64,000 bases of DNA. Origin: Brachionus plicatilis (Eukaryota; Rotifera; Eurotatoria; Ploima; Brachionidae). The stretch's first letter is position 1. Each line of letters opens with the position of its first letter. Below, piece by piece: positions 12,701 through 24,316 of this stretch. The DNA lies in the NCBI GenBank assembly GCA_010279815.1, contig QEOQ01000626.1:313188-377187 (forward strand), read 5' to 3'. Position numbers and translations under genes: made by a program. The notes beneath the pieces are model-generated. The model searched no databases, had not been told where the DNA came from, and saw only the letters and a program-made list of their open reading frames with translations.

Positions 12701-15700
12701 ATTGCTTGTAGTTTTTTGATATTATTTTCTGAAAATGAATTTAAGCAAGGAAAATAATAGTCTAAAATTGATCCGACTAAAGATTTATATAAATTTCCTA
12801 GTGTGTTTTGATTGAGACCCCATTTTTTGTTTGACAATATCTTAATAATATTTAGTCTTTTATTGCAGCGCTCTTTAATTTCGTGTACCAGTATATTAAA
12901 GTTTAACTTAGAATCAAATTTAATACCAAGAAACTTGATTTCTTTTTGGCTCACTATTCTGTTTCCATAAATTTTTAAGTTTAGATTATCACTTTCTTTT
13001 TTGTACCTAGAATAGACTACTGAACAAATTTTTTGAATTTAGAACGCTTTTATAAAGATTTTTGTTTAATTTTTTGGCAAAGAATAATGCTCTTATTAAA
13101 TAGGGGAATTATTTAAATGGGCTCATTCTATTACTGAAACGGGCTCATAATTATTTTGGACTCAATAATAAATTAATTATCGGATATATAATTACTGCTT
13201 TGGACTCATCTATTAATTATTTTTGGCCTCTAAAATTACTAAATAAGAGCTACGAAATAACTTAAACGGTAACAATTTTTATTTTAATATTTATTTATTT
13301 TTAAATGAAATAAATAAATACATTTTTTTAATAATTTTATAAAGTAATAAATAAGTTAAAAGAAAATTAAAAACGATATGTTGAAATAACTAGAGGTAAG
13401 GCATGTTTAAATATTTGATGGTTCAGGAAAAAAAGAAGAAATTACTAGGTAGCAATTACATGTAAATTAACCAAATTTTACCACATTTTACGTGAATTAA
13501 CGTAAAATACGAAAAGTGAAAAAGAAAAATTTTACGAAAAATTACGTAAATTTTCAGAATTTTGAGATAATTTTGGTAAAATTCAAAACGGTTAATTCAA
13601 AATTCAAAATTTTTGAAAAAATATCTTTTATTTCAAAAAATTGGTAAAAAAATATTTATTTTTAAAATCTTTTTAAAAAAAAAGACTATCTTAAATTTTC
13701 GATTTTCGGAAAAAAAAGACATTTTTTCAAAAATTTTCAATTTTGAATTAACCGTTTTGAATTTTACCAAATATTACCAAAATTATCTCAAAATTCTGAA
13801 AATTTACGTAAAATTAAGGTTAACTATCATGTCAAATCAAAAATGGGTTTTATCACAATAAAGTTTATCTTCAAAAAGAAGTCAGATGAATATTACGACC
13901 ACTGGTCACAATATTGACCAGCTAAAAATTGGCCAAAATAAAAAAAAATTTTATTTTTTCATAAAAATTTTTTAGCAAGAATTAAAAAAAATTATCAATT
14001 TGTTAAATCTTACTATTTCTTTAAAGTTGGTCTCTCGGACTTTGTGATAATCCATTTCTTTGAAATTCTCAAGCTTTTCTGGTACATCACAGCTCATGGC
14101 ACTTGTGTCTGTATTGTCTGCACAAGTCCAATTATCTTTGTAGTATTCTTCTTTGATCAAATCGGGATGAAAGCGAAGAATACGCCACTTTAGACACTTG
14201 TCGCATTGGAGGCATATTTTACTTTCACATATTCTCTTTTTTCTGAATATAAGTTCATCCGAAGGAGGTTCTGGATGCATTGTCTTGTAGCCCAATGTTT
14301 GCCAAAATTCACTGGACAAAGCTGAGTCTTTCAAGCTGTCAAAATAAAAGTCCATATACTCGCCTAGGACACGTATTAGCTCTTTTTGTTCTCCCATGTC
14401 CGTAAATGTTTGCTTATTATGGGTCGGTCTGGAAACTATATACGGAACATTTACTATTCCTACGATTCCGCGGTATTCCGTAAATTTTCGTTGATTTTTA
14501 GTGTGCTCAAACATAATAATCAAGCGACTGCTATTATAAATAAAAAGACCATCAGCATCACGGTTATGAATGTTAATTCCAAAAATGAATTTCAGCTCTT
14601 TGGGCTCTTTGACTTCTCTGATGCGTTTTTCTAATAGCTTTTCTTTTTGTGCCACATCTTTTTCAGCATTTTCTTTGTTGCGTCTAAGTTTTGTCCTTAC
14701 TATGTAGTAATCAGGAGGTTGACTTTTCTCATTCCGGTTCACGTAGTCTCTATCAAAAATTTATTCAAAATAAATTATTAAATTAAAGTTAATTATTATT
14801 AAAAAGTCTTGTTACGCCAGAGCAGAGACAGCTTCTCTTAAATCATTCTTGGCTTTTTGATTAGAAAAATATTATTTTTCAATTTTAGATCAATTAGGGC
14901 TTACCTTTGGTCAATTCCATTTCTGCAGCATCTTTTTCTTGTTTGGCGCGATTTTTAAATTTGCTCGAACTGAACTTTAGCATTCTCGTCATGTACAACT
15001 CTCGTTCCAGCAGCTTAGTGAGCACTTTTTTATTTTGGATGTAAATTTTCATTCTCGGATTAGAATAGAGAATGGACAAATAGGCTCGGAAAGATTGATG
15101 CTCAAATTGAGATCTAAATAATATTTTTTAAAATTGGTTAACAAAAAATTAACAATTTAAATATTTAAAATTGATTTATTAAAAGAAAAAATTACTTCCT
15201 GTCAAATTCCACCTCTTGATCTCTGATTAAAATATCGTCTTCTTTGCTCTCAAAGTCAAGCTCGGTTTGTTCATCGCGTAATCTATACTTGAGATTGTAA
15301 ATCATCACCAAGGTTCCATTTTTTTCAATTTTGTCAAACTGAGCGATTAGAGATTCAAAATTTTTGAACGGACTGTATTTGAACAAAATTTCCAATTCTT
15401 GGTCATGCTAATTTTTTAAAATTTAATAAAATTTTTATTTTTTTGTAAATAGCAGATAAAAATTTTTTTTTTTTTTCAATTAAATTTTACGAAAAATTAC
15501 GAAAATTTACGTTTTCAAAAATTATTTGTTTTTATTTTTATTTTATCTCAACTAAAGTTAATTGTGGATAATGTGTTGATTTTTTTTAAGGTTTCGTTGG
15601 TTCTGATTTTTCTTTAGGGCAGAAATAATAAATTTTTTTAAACCGTCAAAAATATTTTTTTAAAAGTTAATCAACAGATCACGAACAGAATTTTTTTTAC

Positions 15701-18700
15701 TTAATAAAAAAGCTTAGTTATATTAAGAATCAAGTTTTTTAAAAATTATTGATTTGAACAGTAGTCTGAGATTAAAAAACAAGTGTTGTCTCTAATAAAA
15801 TAAAACTCACGATTTTTTTCAATAACTTTGTCAAACTTGAATTTTCTTAAAGTAGATTTTCAAAATAAGCTAAGTCTTTTAATTAATATCTATTTCAAAA
15901 AGCCACTCTTGGATGATTAAAAATAGGTAATCTAATTAATTGTAATGCCAAATCTCATTAAAATTAAATTCAATTCAAATTAAATAAAAAAATTAAAATT
16001 AAATTAAAGAAAATTAAATTCTCAATTAATTGAAAAAAATGTTTTCTATTATACAACTCACATAAACTTAGAAGGTTATGTCTAGTTTATTTTCATATAT
16101 AAAATTTTGAAATATCACTTTTTACTAAACTTATACCGTATCTTATTTAACTTTATTTTTTTTTTTTTTCATAAATTTTCATTCTGAAGGAGCATTAGCT
16201 CGGTACAGATAAAAAATGAATAAATAAATCATTTAAAAGTTGAAAAAAGAATTTTCAATATTTTTTTCAAATTTCCAATTCTATTTCACTTAAAAGTTTA
16301 ATTTCAAATATGAAAATGCACGCCAAATTACCGTAAACTCGGATTTATAGACGCAGCATCTACTTCGAGAACGATATATAAACGCGACACGGTTACCCCG
16401 TAGAGGACCATGTTAAAAAAAATCAAAAAAATCAAATTTAATTTTTCTGCGTTTAAGGCAGGGTTATGTATTACATGCATGGTAAAGCCGGAACTTGACC
16501 GTATAACAGCATGCAATTTTTTAATATAATATTATTTTTGCGAACAATTCTTGTTTTCGGGTTTTGTGAACTATAGGGTCACCTAATTTTTTTGTTCATG
16601 TAAATCAAATGCAAAATTAGGTGAAAAACCTTTAGACTATGTGAACACATTGAATAGAATAAACAATTGAGGTTAATAATTTTTTTATTTTTTTTTTTAA
16701 TTTTAATCAGTCTTAGAAAAAGCATTTTCTCTGACCTAGTTGACCCTTTCAATAATCCAAAATAACCAAATACCCCCTCTCCTTAAATCTTTGCTTTTAA
16801 ACATAAATAATAAAAATTAATTTATCACTCTTCAAGTGTTTGACTTTGGGAAACATAGATTCATCTATTTCGATTTTACCTACTTCGTTCAACATTAAAT
16901 TTTTTATCTAATTATATTTTTTTCTATATTATTTTTTAATTTTTATTCATCACTTTTTTTAATATCACATTTAGTTTTTTTCTAAATAGATGAAAAAAAC
17001 ATCAAAAAAGGTGAACAAAAATTGAGAACAAGAACTGTTCCAGTAAAAGATGAACCATGGTTCACCTAACCGACTAAACCCCAAAAGCTTTGTTTTTTTC
17101 TTTGAAAAATTTTGACTTTAGTGATAATTGACGTTCATTTGATGCATTTAAACCAAAATTCAATTTATTAAAAAATGGAAAACAGAGCGAAGATATTTTT
17201 TTCATATTATCTTAAGGATCATCATATCACAAACCCAAAGTCAAAATTGATATAAAAAAACAAAGTTATTCATGCTCGCAATATAAATTTTTTTTTTATT
17301 TGAAATTGAAAAAATTATTTAAAACAACGCACTTTTTCAAAGTTATTTCAACATTGGATACATTTTGTAATTCAAACACAAGAAATTAAACCAATTTAAA
17401 ACACAATTAAAATAGACAAATTGTAAGAAAGGTGCAAAATTTTTAAGTATTGATCTGTTCAGGAAAAGAAGAAATAATAAGATAGCAATTACACAATGGA
17501 GTCGGGTAATCTTGATTCAAAGCCCGATTTATATTCATCAATCATTTTGACAACCAATGGAACAGAATGACGCAGTCCTCCCGCTACATATCTATTTAGT
17601 TGAATCTTCTTTATAAGTTATGAAAAGGAAGCATTAAAAGAAAGCTGTGGTCTTCCTTTTTGAGAAGTGGTAATTTTGTAAAGGATTGAATTCTAAATAA
17701 TTTAATTGATTTTATAATTCGCCTAATTTATTGTTCTTTGCTATTTCTTTTTTAATTTTGCTTAATTATTGCCTGTATTATTTGTTCTAATTTTGCTATT
17801 TTGAAAATACTGATTTAGTAATTGCTTAATAAAACAGTGCCATTTTTTAGTCTCAACAATTTTAAATTGAAAATTCTAAAATTGGAACAGTTTTTTTAAA
17901 ATGGCGAAAAAAAGCAAAGTTAATTTTGTGAGCTAATTTCAAATATGCTCAAAATATTTTAAATGCGTAATTTCATCATTTGCAAGATTACACGAGGCTT
18001 TACTCTTTTTTCAAATTTAGCAATGGTTTTTGAAGCTTTAAAAATTCTGAAATCTGCAGTGCAATCAATTGCGTATTAAAAAATTTTGGGCATGTTTTAA
18101 ATTTTGAAATTTAATCATTAATTTTACTTCTCTGACCAGTAAATGTAATTGCTTTAAAAAAAACCCGAAGGCTTGTCCAGAATGTGGAAAATTTATGAAA
18201 GGCGATTTGAGTGTTAAATTACATATGACTTGTTCACATAGAAAAAATTAAATTCTTATTTTTTTTAATTTTGAACATTTTTTACTAAGCTTTTAAATCG
18301 AAAATTTGATAATTGATAAAGAACTTTTTTTTTTAAATGTATTAAAAGCTTCTAATTATTTAAGCTATTAAATTAATATACAAAATATATATCTTATAAA
18401 ATTGATTGATAATATTTTAAATATTTTATTTTTCTTGATAACATTTTAACCATTTTTGTCATCAACTTGTAAAATTTTTTATTTATTTGTTTATCTGTAC
18501 CGAGCTAATGTTCCTTCAGAATAAAAATTAATAAAAAATTTTAAAAAAAGTTAAAAAAAAAAAATAAATAAATTAAGATAATAAAATTTTAGGCCAGACC
18601 CTATTTTATTCAACTTTAAATTTAATACTTTTTCATTTTGTTGCTTGTTTTGCTGCTCTAAAAGCTCTTGAAGACAGTAAATCTATGATTTGGATCTTAA

Positions 18701-19896
18701 ATTGGGACTCTCAAGATTATCCCAGACATAGAACCTGGCTCATTTTCTTAGATCTTGCCAATATATTCTTTAATTAAGACCGGGAAATACTAATATGCTC
18801 CATGGTACTGGGACCATTACAGGACTAGGGCCAGGGCCTAATCGCGATACCAGACCATTTAGAAATAGCACTGGGACCATGAGACTATTGTCCATTACAA
18901 AACTTAATTCTCAAATTTAAGCTTATTAAAAGTCTCAAATGAAAAACAACACATATTTTTATACCACCAATTCCATTAACAAAATATTTAATTTCCAAGA
19001 TAAGCTAAATATTTTTCTAAGAAATAGACTCTTAAAATTTCAAAAGATAAAAAGGAAAATAAAATTCATAAACTGATCGTTTAATTTATTCTTTCATTTT
19101 GCCTACAAACTAAAATTCAAAAATTAAATTGAATTTGATTACAGAAAGGTTAAGTTTGCTAAGAGTTTTCTCAAAAAAAAAATATTTTAAAACCAAAAAA
19201 TATACTCAAAAATAAAAATACAAACTTACTTTTTCTCTGGCGACAACTGTGTCATCTGTTTCAAATATTGGCTGCTTAGTTCTACAATCAAAAGTTGGTA
19301 TTGGAACCACAATCTAAAATAAAAAAAACTAGAGAATAAATTATTTCTAAATAAACTTTAAAAAACCTCTTCAATTCTTTCATTTTTTAGGAAAGTTTCT
19401 GAAATGAGCAAAACAGTTCCCAGATTGTCTCTTTTGGTGAAAATCAAAAGATCGTTTCCAATTCGCATCGAACCACTTAATTCAAAATTTAAATAAAATA
19501 AAAAAAAAATACTTTCTAAAATTACGATTTTAATCCATTGCCATACTGTCCGATGTAGTTTTTTTCTGAAGATCTTTTAAAAGACTTTCCAAATCGAATT
19601 ATATCAGCAGCCTCGGCTAAAACCAGTTAATAAAAAATCTATTTTAATTTATGTATTTTTGTATGAAGCTTACATGGGCTCATTCCGGTTCCGTCATCTA
19701 AAAAATTAAGGATATAATTTCCTCTAAACTTTGTGTTACGTTCGGTGTAAATTTTTAGACAATTCGCTTCGGCATCCCGCGAATTGTCAACTAGCTCTGC
19801 AAGTGCACCAAATAGAAACTGATGTGTGGTACTATTCGTGTGCAAATAATCGGTATTTAAATTAGCTCGATTCAAACTAACATATTTTTTACTCAT
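9760..19896 (-). CDS. MORC2: MORC2 orthologue: GHKL ATPase with CW zinc finger
   Basis: Ten exons in phase, about 818 aa: 19896-19674, 19616-19526, 19475-19367, 19313-19230, 15407-15196, 15113-14905, 14747-14014, 10675-10301, 10229-10112, 10061-9760. Visible motifs: N-terminal LHTNSTTH and ELVDNSRDA (GHKL Mg/ATP site), DDGTGM, then [16 protein letters not shown] (lid), an S5-like segment beginning KYSPF, a charged helical insertion after [10 protein letters not shown] (the coiled-coil arm peculiar to MORC2), [16 protein letters not shown], and a CW zinc finger from [12 protein letters not shown] to its last Cys (about residues 525-570). The MORC2-type coiled-coil insertion and near-identity around EPKEL and the CW finger favour MORC2 over MORC3/4. 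MORC2 compacts chromatin and works with the HUSH silencing pathway in vertebrates; that role here is inferred. The C-terminal 250 residues include a basic Ser/Asp-rich stretch with KKRR. Introns are 50-157 bp except introns 4 (3822 bp) and 7 (3338 bp). Confidence 0.9.
10755..10830 (-). repeat. Retroposon 3'-tail, GTACCGAGCTAA family
   Basis: A hairpin-like word (TGTACCGAGCTAAAGCTCATT) next to an ATTTATTTG tail. It matches 16181-16230 (opposite orientation) and 18481-18530. On the element's sense strand the order is TTATTCTGAA, hairpin, CGGTACAGA, then AAATAAATAA, which looks like the 3' end of a SINE or a truncated LINE. Confidence 0.6.
11786..11848 (+). repeat. Retroposon 3' end with (AAT)n tail
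   Basis: A perfect short stem GCCGAATCTGGC followed by GTAATTTTATGAATAAATAATAATAAT..., a microsatellite tail typical of non-LTR retroposons. A second copy of the stem with an AAATAAA tail is at 58875-58905. Confidence 0.6.
11850..12170 (-). pseudogene. Coding relic, unknown family
   Basis: Minus-strand frame with one early stop, reading WLQEEKFKK stop [18 protein letters not shown]..., then [14 protein letters not shown], ending [15 protein letters not shown] just before the (AAT)n-tailed retroposon. Composition is clearly coding-like compared with the flanks. I do not recognise the family; a transposon-encoded protein is the most likely source. Confidence 0.4.
12180..12420 (-). repeat. Degenerate minisatellite, about 20-25 bp unit
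   Basis: Roughly nine to ten irregular units related to CCTAGCATTTTTAATTTTA on the plus strand (CTAGCATTTTGATTTT, CCTAGTATTTTTATTTTT, CCTAGCATTTTTAATTTT and others). Related GCTAGGTAAA words occur on the opposite strand between 11000 and 11290. It abuts the 3' end of the adjacent LINE fragment and may be a decayed LINE 3' tail. Confidence 0.5.
12421..13045 (-). mobile_element. 5'-truncated jockey-like LINE (RT C-terminus)
   Basis: Minus-strand frame open from about 13040 to the stop at 12421. It reads [10 protein letters not shown]..., [64 protein letters not shown] and ends SSFFPET. This is the thumb and C-terminal part of a jockey/I-group non-LTR reverse transcriptase; palm motifs are missing, so it is dead. 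Shorter copies of the same 3' end lie at 13424-13455 and 17458-17600. It sits in MORC2 intron 7, in the same orientation as the gene. Confidence 0.85.
13424..13456 (-). mobile_element. Tiny 3' remnant of the same LINE
   Basis: GTTCAGGAAAAAAAGAAGAA followed by TAGGTAGCAATTACA matches the terminal coding and UTR junction of the 12421-13045 copy, and the preceding GCATGTTTAAAT word matches its 3' UTR. Confidence 0.6.
13490..13820. repeat. Inverted repeat of the ACGAAAAATTACG family
   Basis: Left arm about 13540-13625 and right arm about 13715-13820 are reverse complements (sharing CAGAATTTTGAGATAATTTT and ACGGTTAATTCAAAATT) around a loop of about 90 bp. The ACGAAAAATTACG word recurs at 15485-15515 and in the inverted repeat at 56240-56350, suggesting a dispersed palindromic family. 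Confidence 0.7.
16181..16232 (+). repeat. Retroposon 3'-tail, GTACCGAGCTAA family
   Basis: ATTCTGAAGGAGCATTAGCT, then CGGTACAGAT, then AAAAAATGAATAAATAAAT. It is the opposite orientation of the copies at 10755-10830 and 18481-18530, with its A-rich tail at the right end. Confidence 0.65.
17458..17605 (-). mobile_element. Jockey-like LINE 3' remnant
   Basis: Minus-strand translation [27 protein letters not shown] then a stop aligns with the C-terminus of the 12421-13045 element ([25 protein letters not shown]). A small deletion removes the conserved tyrosine-rich stretch. Non-functional. Confidence 0.8.
18168..18251 (+). pseudogene. Isolated C2H2 zinc-finger relic
   Basis: One frame reads [14 protein letters not shown] then [13 protein letters not shown] and a stop. 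Spacing is C-x2-C-x12-H-x4-H with Phe and Leu at the usual hydrophobic positions. No start or second finger is visible and it lies antisense in MORC2 intron 4. It is either a transposon-derived fragment or a decayed gene end. Confidence 0.5.
18481..18535 (-). repeat. Retroposon 3'-tail, GTACCGAGCTAA family
   Basis: ATTTATTTGTTTATCTGTAC then CGAGCTAATGTTCCTTCAGA and ATAAAAATTAATAAA; the same arrangement as the copy at 10755-10830. Confidence 0.65.
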
Positions 19897-20194
19897 TCTA
19901 ATTTAAATAAAATATGTTTATTTAAAATTTTGAAAAAAATTATTTGAAGATTTTTATTCAAAAGATAAGCAAAACAAAAAACTTGTGCTCTTTTTGTTTT
20001 TAAATGAAGTAATTATAAATTTTTCATTCATGTACGTAATTCAAAATTCTTTGTTAATTTTATAAAATTTACATTTGATGGTTACCAAATGAAGTCTTTT
20101 TGTATAATTTTTTCAAAAATTTGTTAAATTGAAAAAATTAAATAAAATTAACTATAAGCATCAATTAATCATTTTTAATCAAGGAGTCAATCAA

Positions 20195-20490
20195 ATATTT
20201 CTTAGTTATATATGTTACTATGATCTACGATCCTCAAATTCAGTAACTTATCAAGTTATTTATCTTGATGTTTTAATTAAATTAAATTAATATAAAGTGT
20301 CATCGTTATCGCAATGACCATTGTCTACAATCTTTCTTACTTTTAATATTTTATTTGATATTATCTTGATTTGTGATTGATATTTTTTAATTATTTCTTT
20401 TACTATAAAAATGTAATACTTTATTTCATTTATTCGTCTTATTCGAATATTTCCACAAACAATGTAAAACGTTTACCTAGGCCTATTGCC
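20195..20490 (-). repeat. Dispersed repeat, copy without LINE insert
   Basis: Its reverse complement matches 23341-23554 plus 24315-24355: shared blocks include CTAGGTAAACGTTTT, TTGTTTGTGGAAATATTCG, ATTGTAGACAATGGTCA and ATCAAGATAAATAA followed by TTGATAAGTTA. Here the ATCAA site is uninterrupted, so this copy shows the state before the LINE insertion in its partner. Confidence 0.75.
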
Positions 20491-21844
20491 GTATTTGTTA
20501 TAAGTGTAACTGTATCATCTAATAAAATAAAATTTAAAAAACAAATAAACTGAGTTTTATTAAATTAACCTTATCCGAGGGTTAACATATATCGGCATTA
20601 ATCAGTTTGTCCCAATTAAAATTATTATCTTTTAGATGAATGCTTAAAGGAAAATAAAGATAAAAATTGTATATAATTTTGAAAAAAAAGTGAAATTATC
20701 TATTTATTATTAATTAATAAATAACAAGTCATTACAAAATATGAAATCATTCAAAGAAATACGATAATTTAAATCTGGATAAACTTTTGATCTTTTTTTC
20801 TTTTAAAATAGAAATTAAAAAAATCAAAAAGATTTTTATCACAAAAGTTTTACTGCAAAATTAAAATTAATCAAATATCTCAACTAAATTCAGGCTTTTT
20901 GAACAAGTGTAAAATTTAGCACGCGAACTAAAAAATCACTAAATATTCAAAAATATTTTAATATACTATTTATCCAAAAACCACTATATAAAAAAGAAAA
21001 TATTAATTTTAAAAACATTAATAACTAAATGTAATAAAATTAAATGTATTCAAAAATAATTAAAACTAGTGATGAGAGTACGTTGGAAAATCAACTTTTT
21101 AAAACTACATATTATTTTTTATTTAACTTTAATTTGTAGAAAATAAAAATTTTTTAAATTATATTTAAGGTTTATTTTAAATTTTTTGATAAATTGATAA
21201 TTTGAGACTATATTCAAATAATATAAATAAATTACAGCTGAAATGAAGCAAAGTAAAATTTTTGATCAAATTTCAAGCGCTCAATCTTGCTCAAACACTT
21301 TTAAATGTTCAATTAAATTTGATTGCATTTTTAGAAATTACAATCCTTTTTCAAAAATTTAAAAATAAAGCTTCAAAATGTTAAAAAAATAAAAATCTGC
21401 GATGAAATTTAATTGCGCATTTAAAAATTTTTGAGCAAGATTGTGCACTTGAAATATTGATCAAATATTTGACTTTGCTTGAAATAAATTTTAAAAATAA
21501 TCAGAAAATGTTAAGAAAATTAAAAAAAAAAAAATTAATTATGAAAATAAAGATTTTTGAATTTTATGAATTTATTTTATTTTTGTAGATAATTCGGAAA
21601 AGCTACTACTTAGTGATTTTATTCTTTTAGTTGTTTCATTCAAAAAATAATAAAAAAGTAGTAAAGAATTTTTTTAATTAAAATTACAAAATGAAAGAAA
21701 TATACGTGGTTTTAATTTTTAAATAATTTCTTTTTCTTTTACTTAAACTCATCATCTAATTTAAACCTTTTTAAATGATTTTGGAAAATTCTTATTTTTC
21801 TCACAATAATACTTACAGTACATATCAAAACTAGCTTCAACGTT

Positions 21845-21962
21845 TTATTTCCTTTCTTCTCCCTTTTTTCATTCTTTTCTCATCCTCTTCCTTTCCTTTC
21901 CTCTTCAGAAAAGAAAAGAAAATCCAAAAGAAGAAGAAAGGAAAGGAAAGCAAAACACATAT
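21845..21962. repeat. Polypyrimidine/polypurine inverted repeat
   Basis: A T/C-only tract (about 21845-21908, rich in CCTTTCCTTTCC) is followed directly by an A/G-rich tract (about 21909-21953, rich in GGAAAGGAAAG). The halves are partly complementary, so the strand can fold back or form triplex structure. It has no coding content. Confidence 0.6.
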
Positions 21963-22749
21963 GGAGATATTTGTGCATTTTTGTTTTTTTTAATTTATTA
22001 AAACAGTCGATTTAGACTCTTTCAAATGAACATTTCAAAAGGGAAAATCTTAAAGTTTTTAGACAATCAATTAGACAAGCAAAGGATAAAATCGTCGGCG
22101 TTTTAGGTTTGTTGTTAGGATTAATTGATTTTTTTTTTATTCTTACATTTATAATGGACAATATATATTTTTGATAAAATTATGATTTATATTGACCCAA
22201 CCAAAACATTTTTCATTTTATTCAAAAATGCCAATAATACATGCAAAATTCTCGATATGGAGTTTAAGTATGCACTGTGCATCAATTGCTTTCCCTTCTC
22301 AAAATGATTACGGCTTGCATAACCAGAACAAGTAAAATAATTTTATAATGCTATTATCAAGTCGTTTTGGCAACGGAATCTAAGAGAACAGTTATTAGAC
22401 ATTAAAAAATAATTAAATTTTAGTCATGCTGTTTAGGTTCATGAAAACTCTTATAAATTTTTAAAGATACAGATTTAATTTGGTCTTCGTAACTTTAATT
22501 TTTGAATCGAAAAATTTTATATTTCTTCTTTATTTTTTTTTCTCTGATATCGAATTCAGCTATGCTTTTACAAATTCAAATAACACTTTTTTATAGATTT
22601 TTGCTAGTTTTTCCAATTTAAAAGTTAATTATTTAGCTTTCATGTGATGCATATTTTTTTATTTAATCTCAGCTCATCTAACTATCCTCTTTGGTTTTCC
22701 TTTAATATTCCATATTCAAATTCGTACATTGGGTGCCATCAAATGCTAC

Positions 22750-22892
22750 TCTTAAGGTCTGGCCATTGCTTTAAAGTGTTGATAACGAAAACCAACAAGT
22801 GTTAGTGCGCCAGTTGTTTACAACAAGAATGGTTCAGTTAGAAAGCCACTAGGAAGAAAGAAAGGTTCTACGAATAAATCGAAAAAATAATT
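22750..22892 (+). pseudogene. Coding relic with AT-hook-like tail
   Basis: A plus-strand frame with several stops ends in KNGSVRKPLGRKKGSTNKSKK then a stop. The GRKKGSTNK tail resembles AT-hook ends of transposon or chromatin proteins. Similar small basic tails occur at about 48195-48245 (KKGRPKNSS). Probably transposon debris. Confidence 0.3.
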
Positions 22893-23340
22893 TTTTTTTA
22901 AATTTTTTTATTCTCTTTTTTGTCTTAAATTTTTAAATTTAAATGCCGGGTCAATAATTAAAATTAAACTTTTTTATTATATTTAATATTTTTTTTTACC
23001 ATTACTCTAACGTCGCATCTATAAAATAAACTCAATAAATATTTTTTATATTTAATTTTTTTTAAAGTTTAAAACCCCGAGTCTCTAATCAAGACTTTTT
23101 TTGAAGCTCTGCTTTTCTATTTGAATTTCTATTATAAACGCTACGTTTTTAATATGTATCGACTATGTGATCCATGGGACTTTTAAATTAAAAAATTTAA
23201 CATTGTGAGGTCTATGTTAGACCATGCACCAAATATCCTACTCATGGTATTAAAGCATGCGTCGCTAAACAAGGGGATACGGTAGTTTTATTTTTTGATT
23301 TTTGATAACAACAAACTATACAAATACAAAAAAAATTATA

Positions 23341-24283
23341 TTAGGACTAGGTAAACGTTTTTGTTGTTTGTGGAAATATTCGGTTAAGACCAAAATGAAA
23401 TAAAGCTTCTTATTTTAATAGTTAAAGAATTGACCAAAAATGTGAATCAGAGATAAAGAATGAAAATCAAATTGTAATATAAAAATTAATAAAAATTGTA
23501 GACAATGGTCACTACAATAACGATGACTTAAAATTAATTTAATTGAAATATCAAAATATATCTCATTTACTAGAGGAGATAACAGAAGAAAATGATTTGG
23601 GTGTTTTTATTACAAATGATTTGAAATGGAATAAGCAATGTACTGTGGCAGCTATGAAAGCTAACCGAATACTGGGTCAAATAAGAAATTCTTTTAAAAA
23701 CCTTAGCCGAGAATCATTAAGACTTCGCTATACATCACTTGTGAGACCCCATCTGGAGTATGCAGTAGGAAACTGGAGTCCGCATTTAAAAAAAGACATT
23801 ATAATTCTTGAAAAAGTGCAAAGAAGAGCGACAAAACTGATTGATTATACCAGAACCAAGTCTTATGAAGATAGATTGAAATACTTATATCTTATGAAAC
23901 TTGAAAATCGTCGTTTAAGGGGGGATTCAATTCAAATATACAAAATATAAAAAGGTTTTGAAAAAGAATCTTTAATTAATGGTATCAATTTTGCTTGTGG
24001 TGTAAAAAGCCTAAGAAGACCACATGACAATAGACTGGTCCGAGAAATAAATCGCAGAGGCTCTTTAAGATATAATTTCTTAACAAATCGCTGCGTAAAA
24101 TAATGGAACAGCTTATCAGTTAATGATGTTAGTGCGCAAACAATAAATAGCTTCAGAGCAGTCATTGACAATGAAGTTTTTGGAATGGTGAAAAGCAAAG
24201 TCTGCCAAACCAAAGCCTTAGTTTATAAGGCTAAACGCTTTTGAGCGTTAGTTTAGATAGAAATATCTATACTGCAGATACTG

Positions 24284-24316
<33 letters not shown>

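Larger units (their letters stand above)
10676..14013. other. MORC2 intron 7, repeat-filled
   Basis: A 3338-bp phase-0 intron with donor GTAAGA and acceptor TTAG. It holds retroposon 3' tails, a coding relic, a degenerate minisatellite, a jockey-like reverse transcriptase fragment and an inverted repeat, listed separately. The rest is low-complexity A/T sequence. Confidence 0.8.
15408..19229. other. MORC2 intron 4, repeat-bearing
   Basis: A 3822-bp phase-0 intron. It contains two retroposon tails, a LINE remnant and a zinc-finger relic listed separately, a GC-richer block at 16320-16510 without a convincing product, and an imperfect hairpin at about 16566-16645 (GTGAACTATAGGGTCACCTA against a degenerate complement). 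Confidence 0.75.
19897..23340. other. Intergenic, non-coding
   Basis: Region 5' of MORC2. Apart from the repeat at 20195-20490, the purine/pyrimidine hairpin at 21845-21960 and an AT-hook-like relic near 22750-22890, it is low-complexity A/T sequence with no supported gene. The MORC2 promoter must lie near 19900 but no clear core element is recognisable. Confidence 0.6.

Noticed and set aside
13613..13861. 82-codon plus-strand frame
   Set aside because: It lies across the arms and loop of an inverted repeat and is almost entirely Lys/Phe/Ile/Leu.
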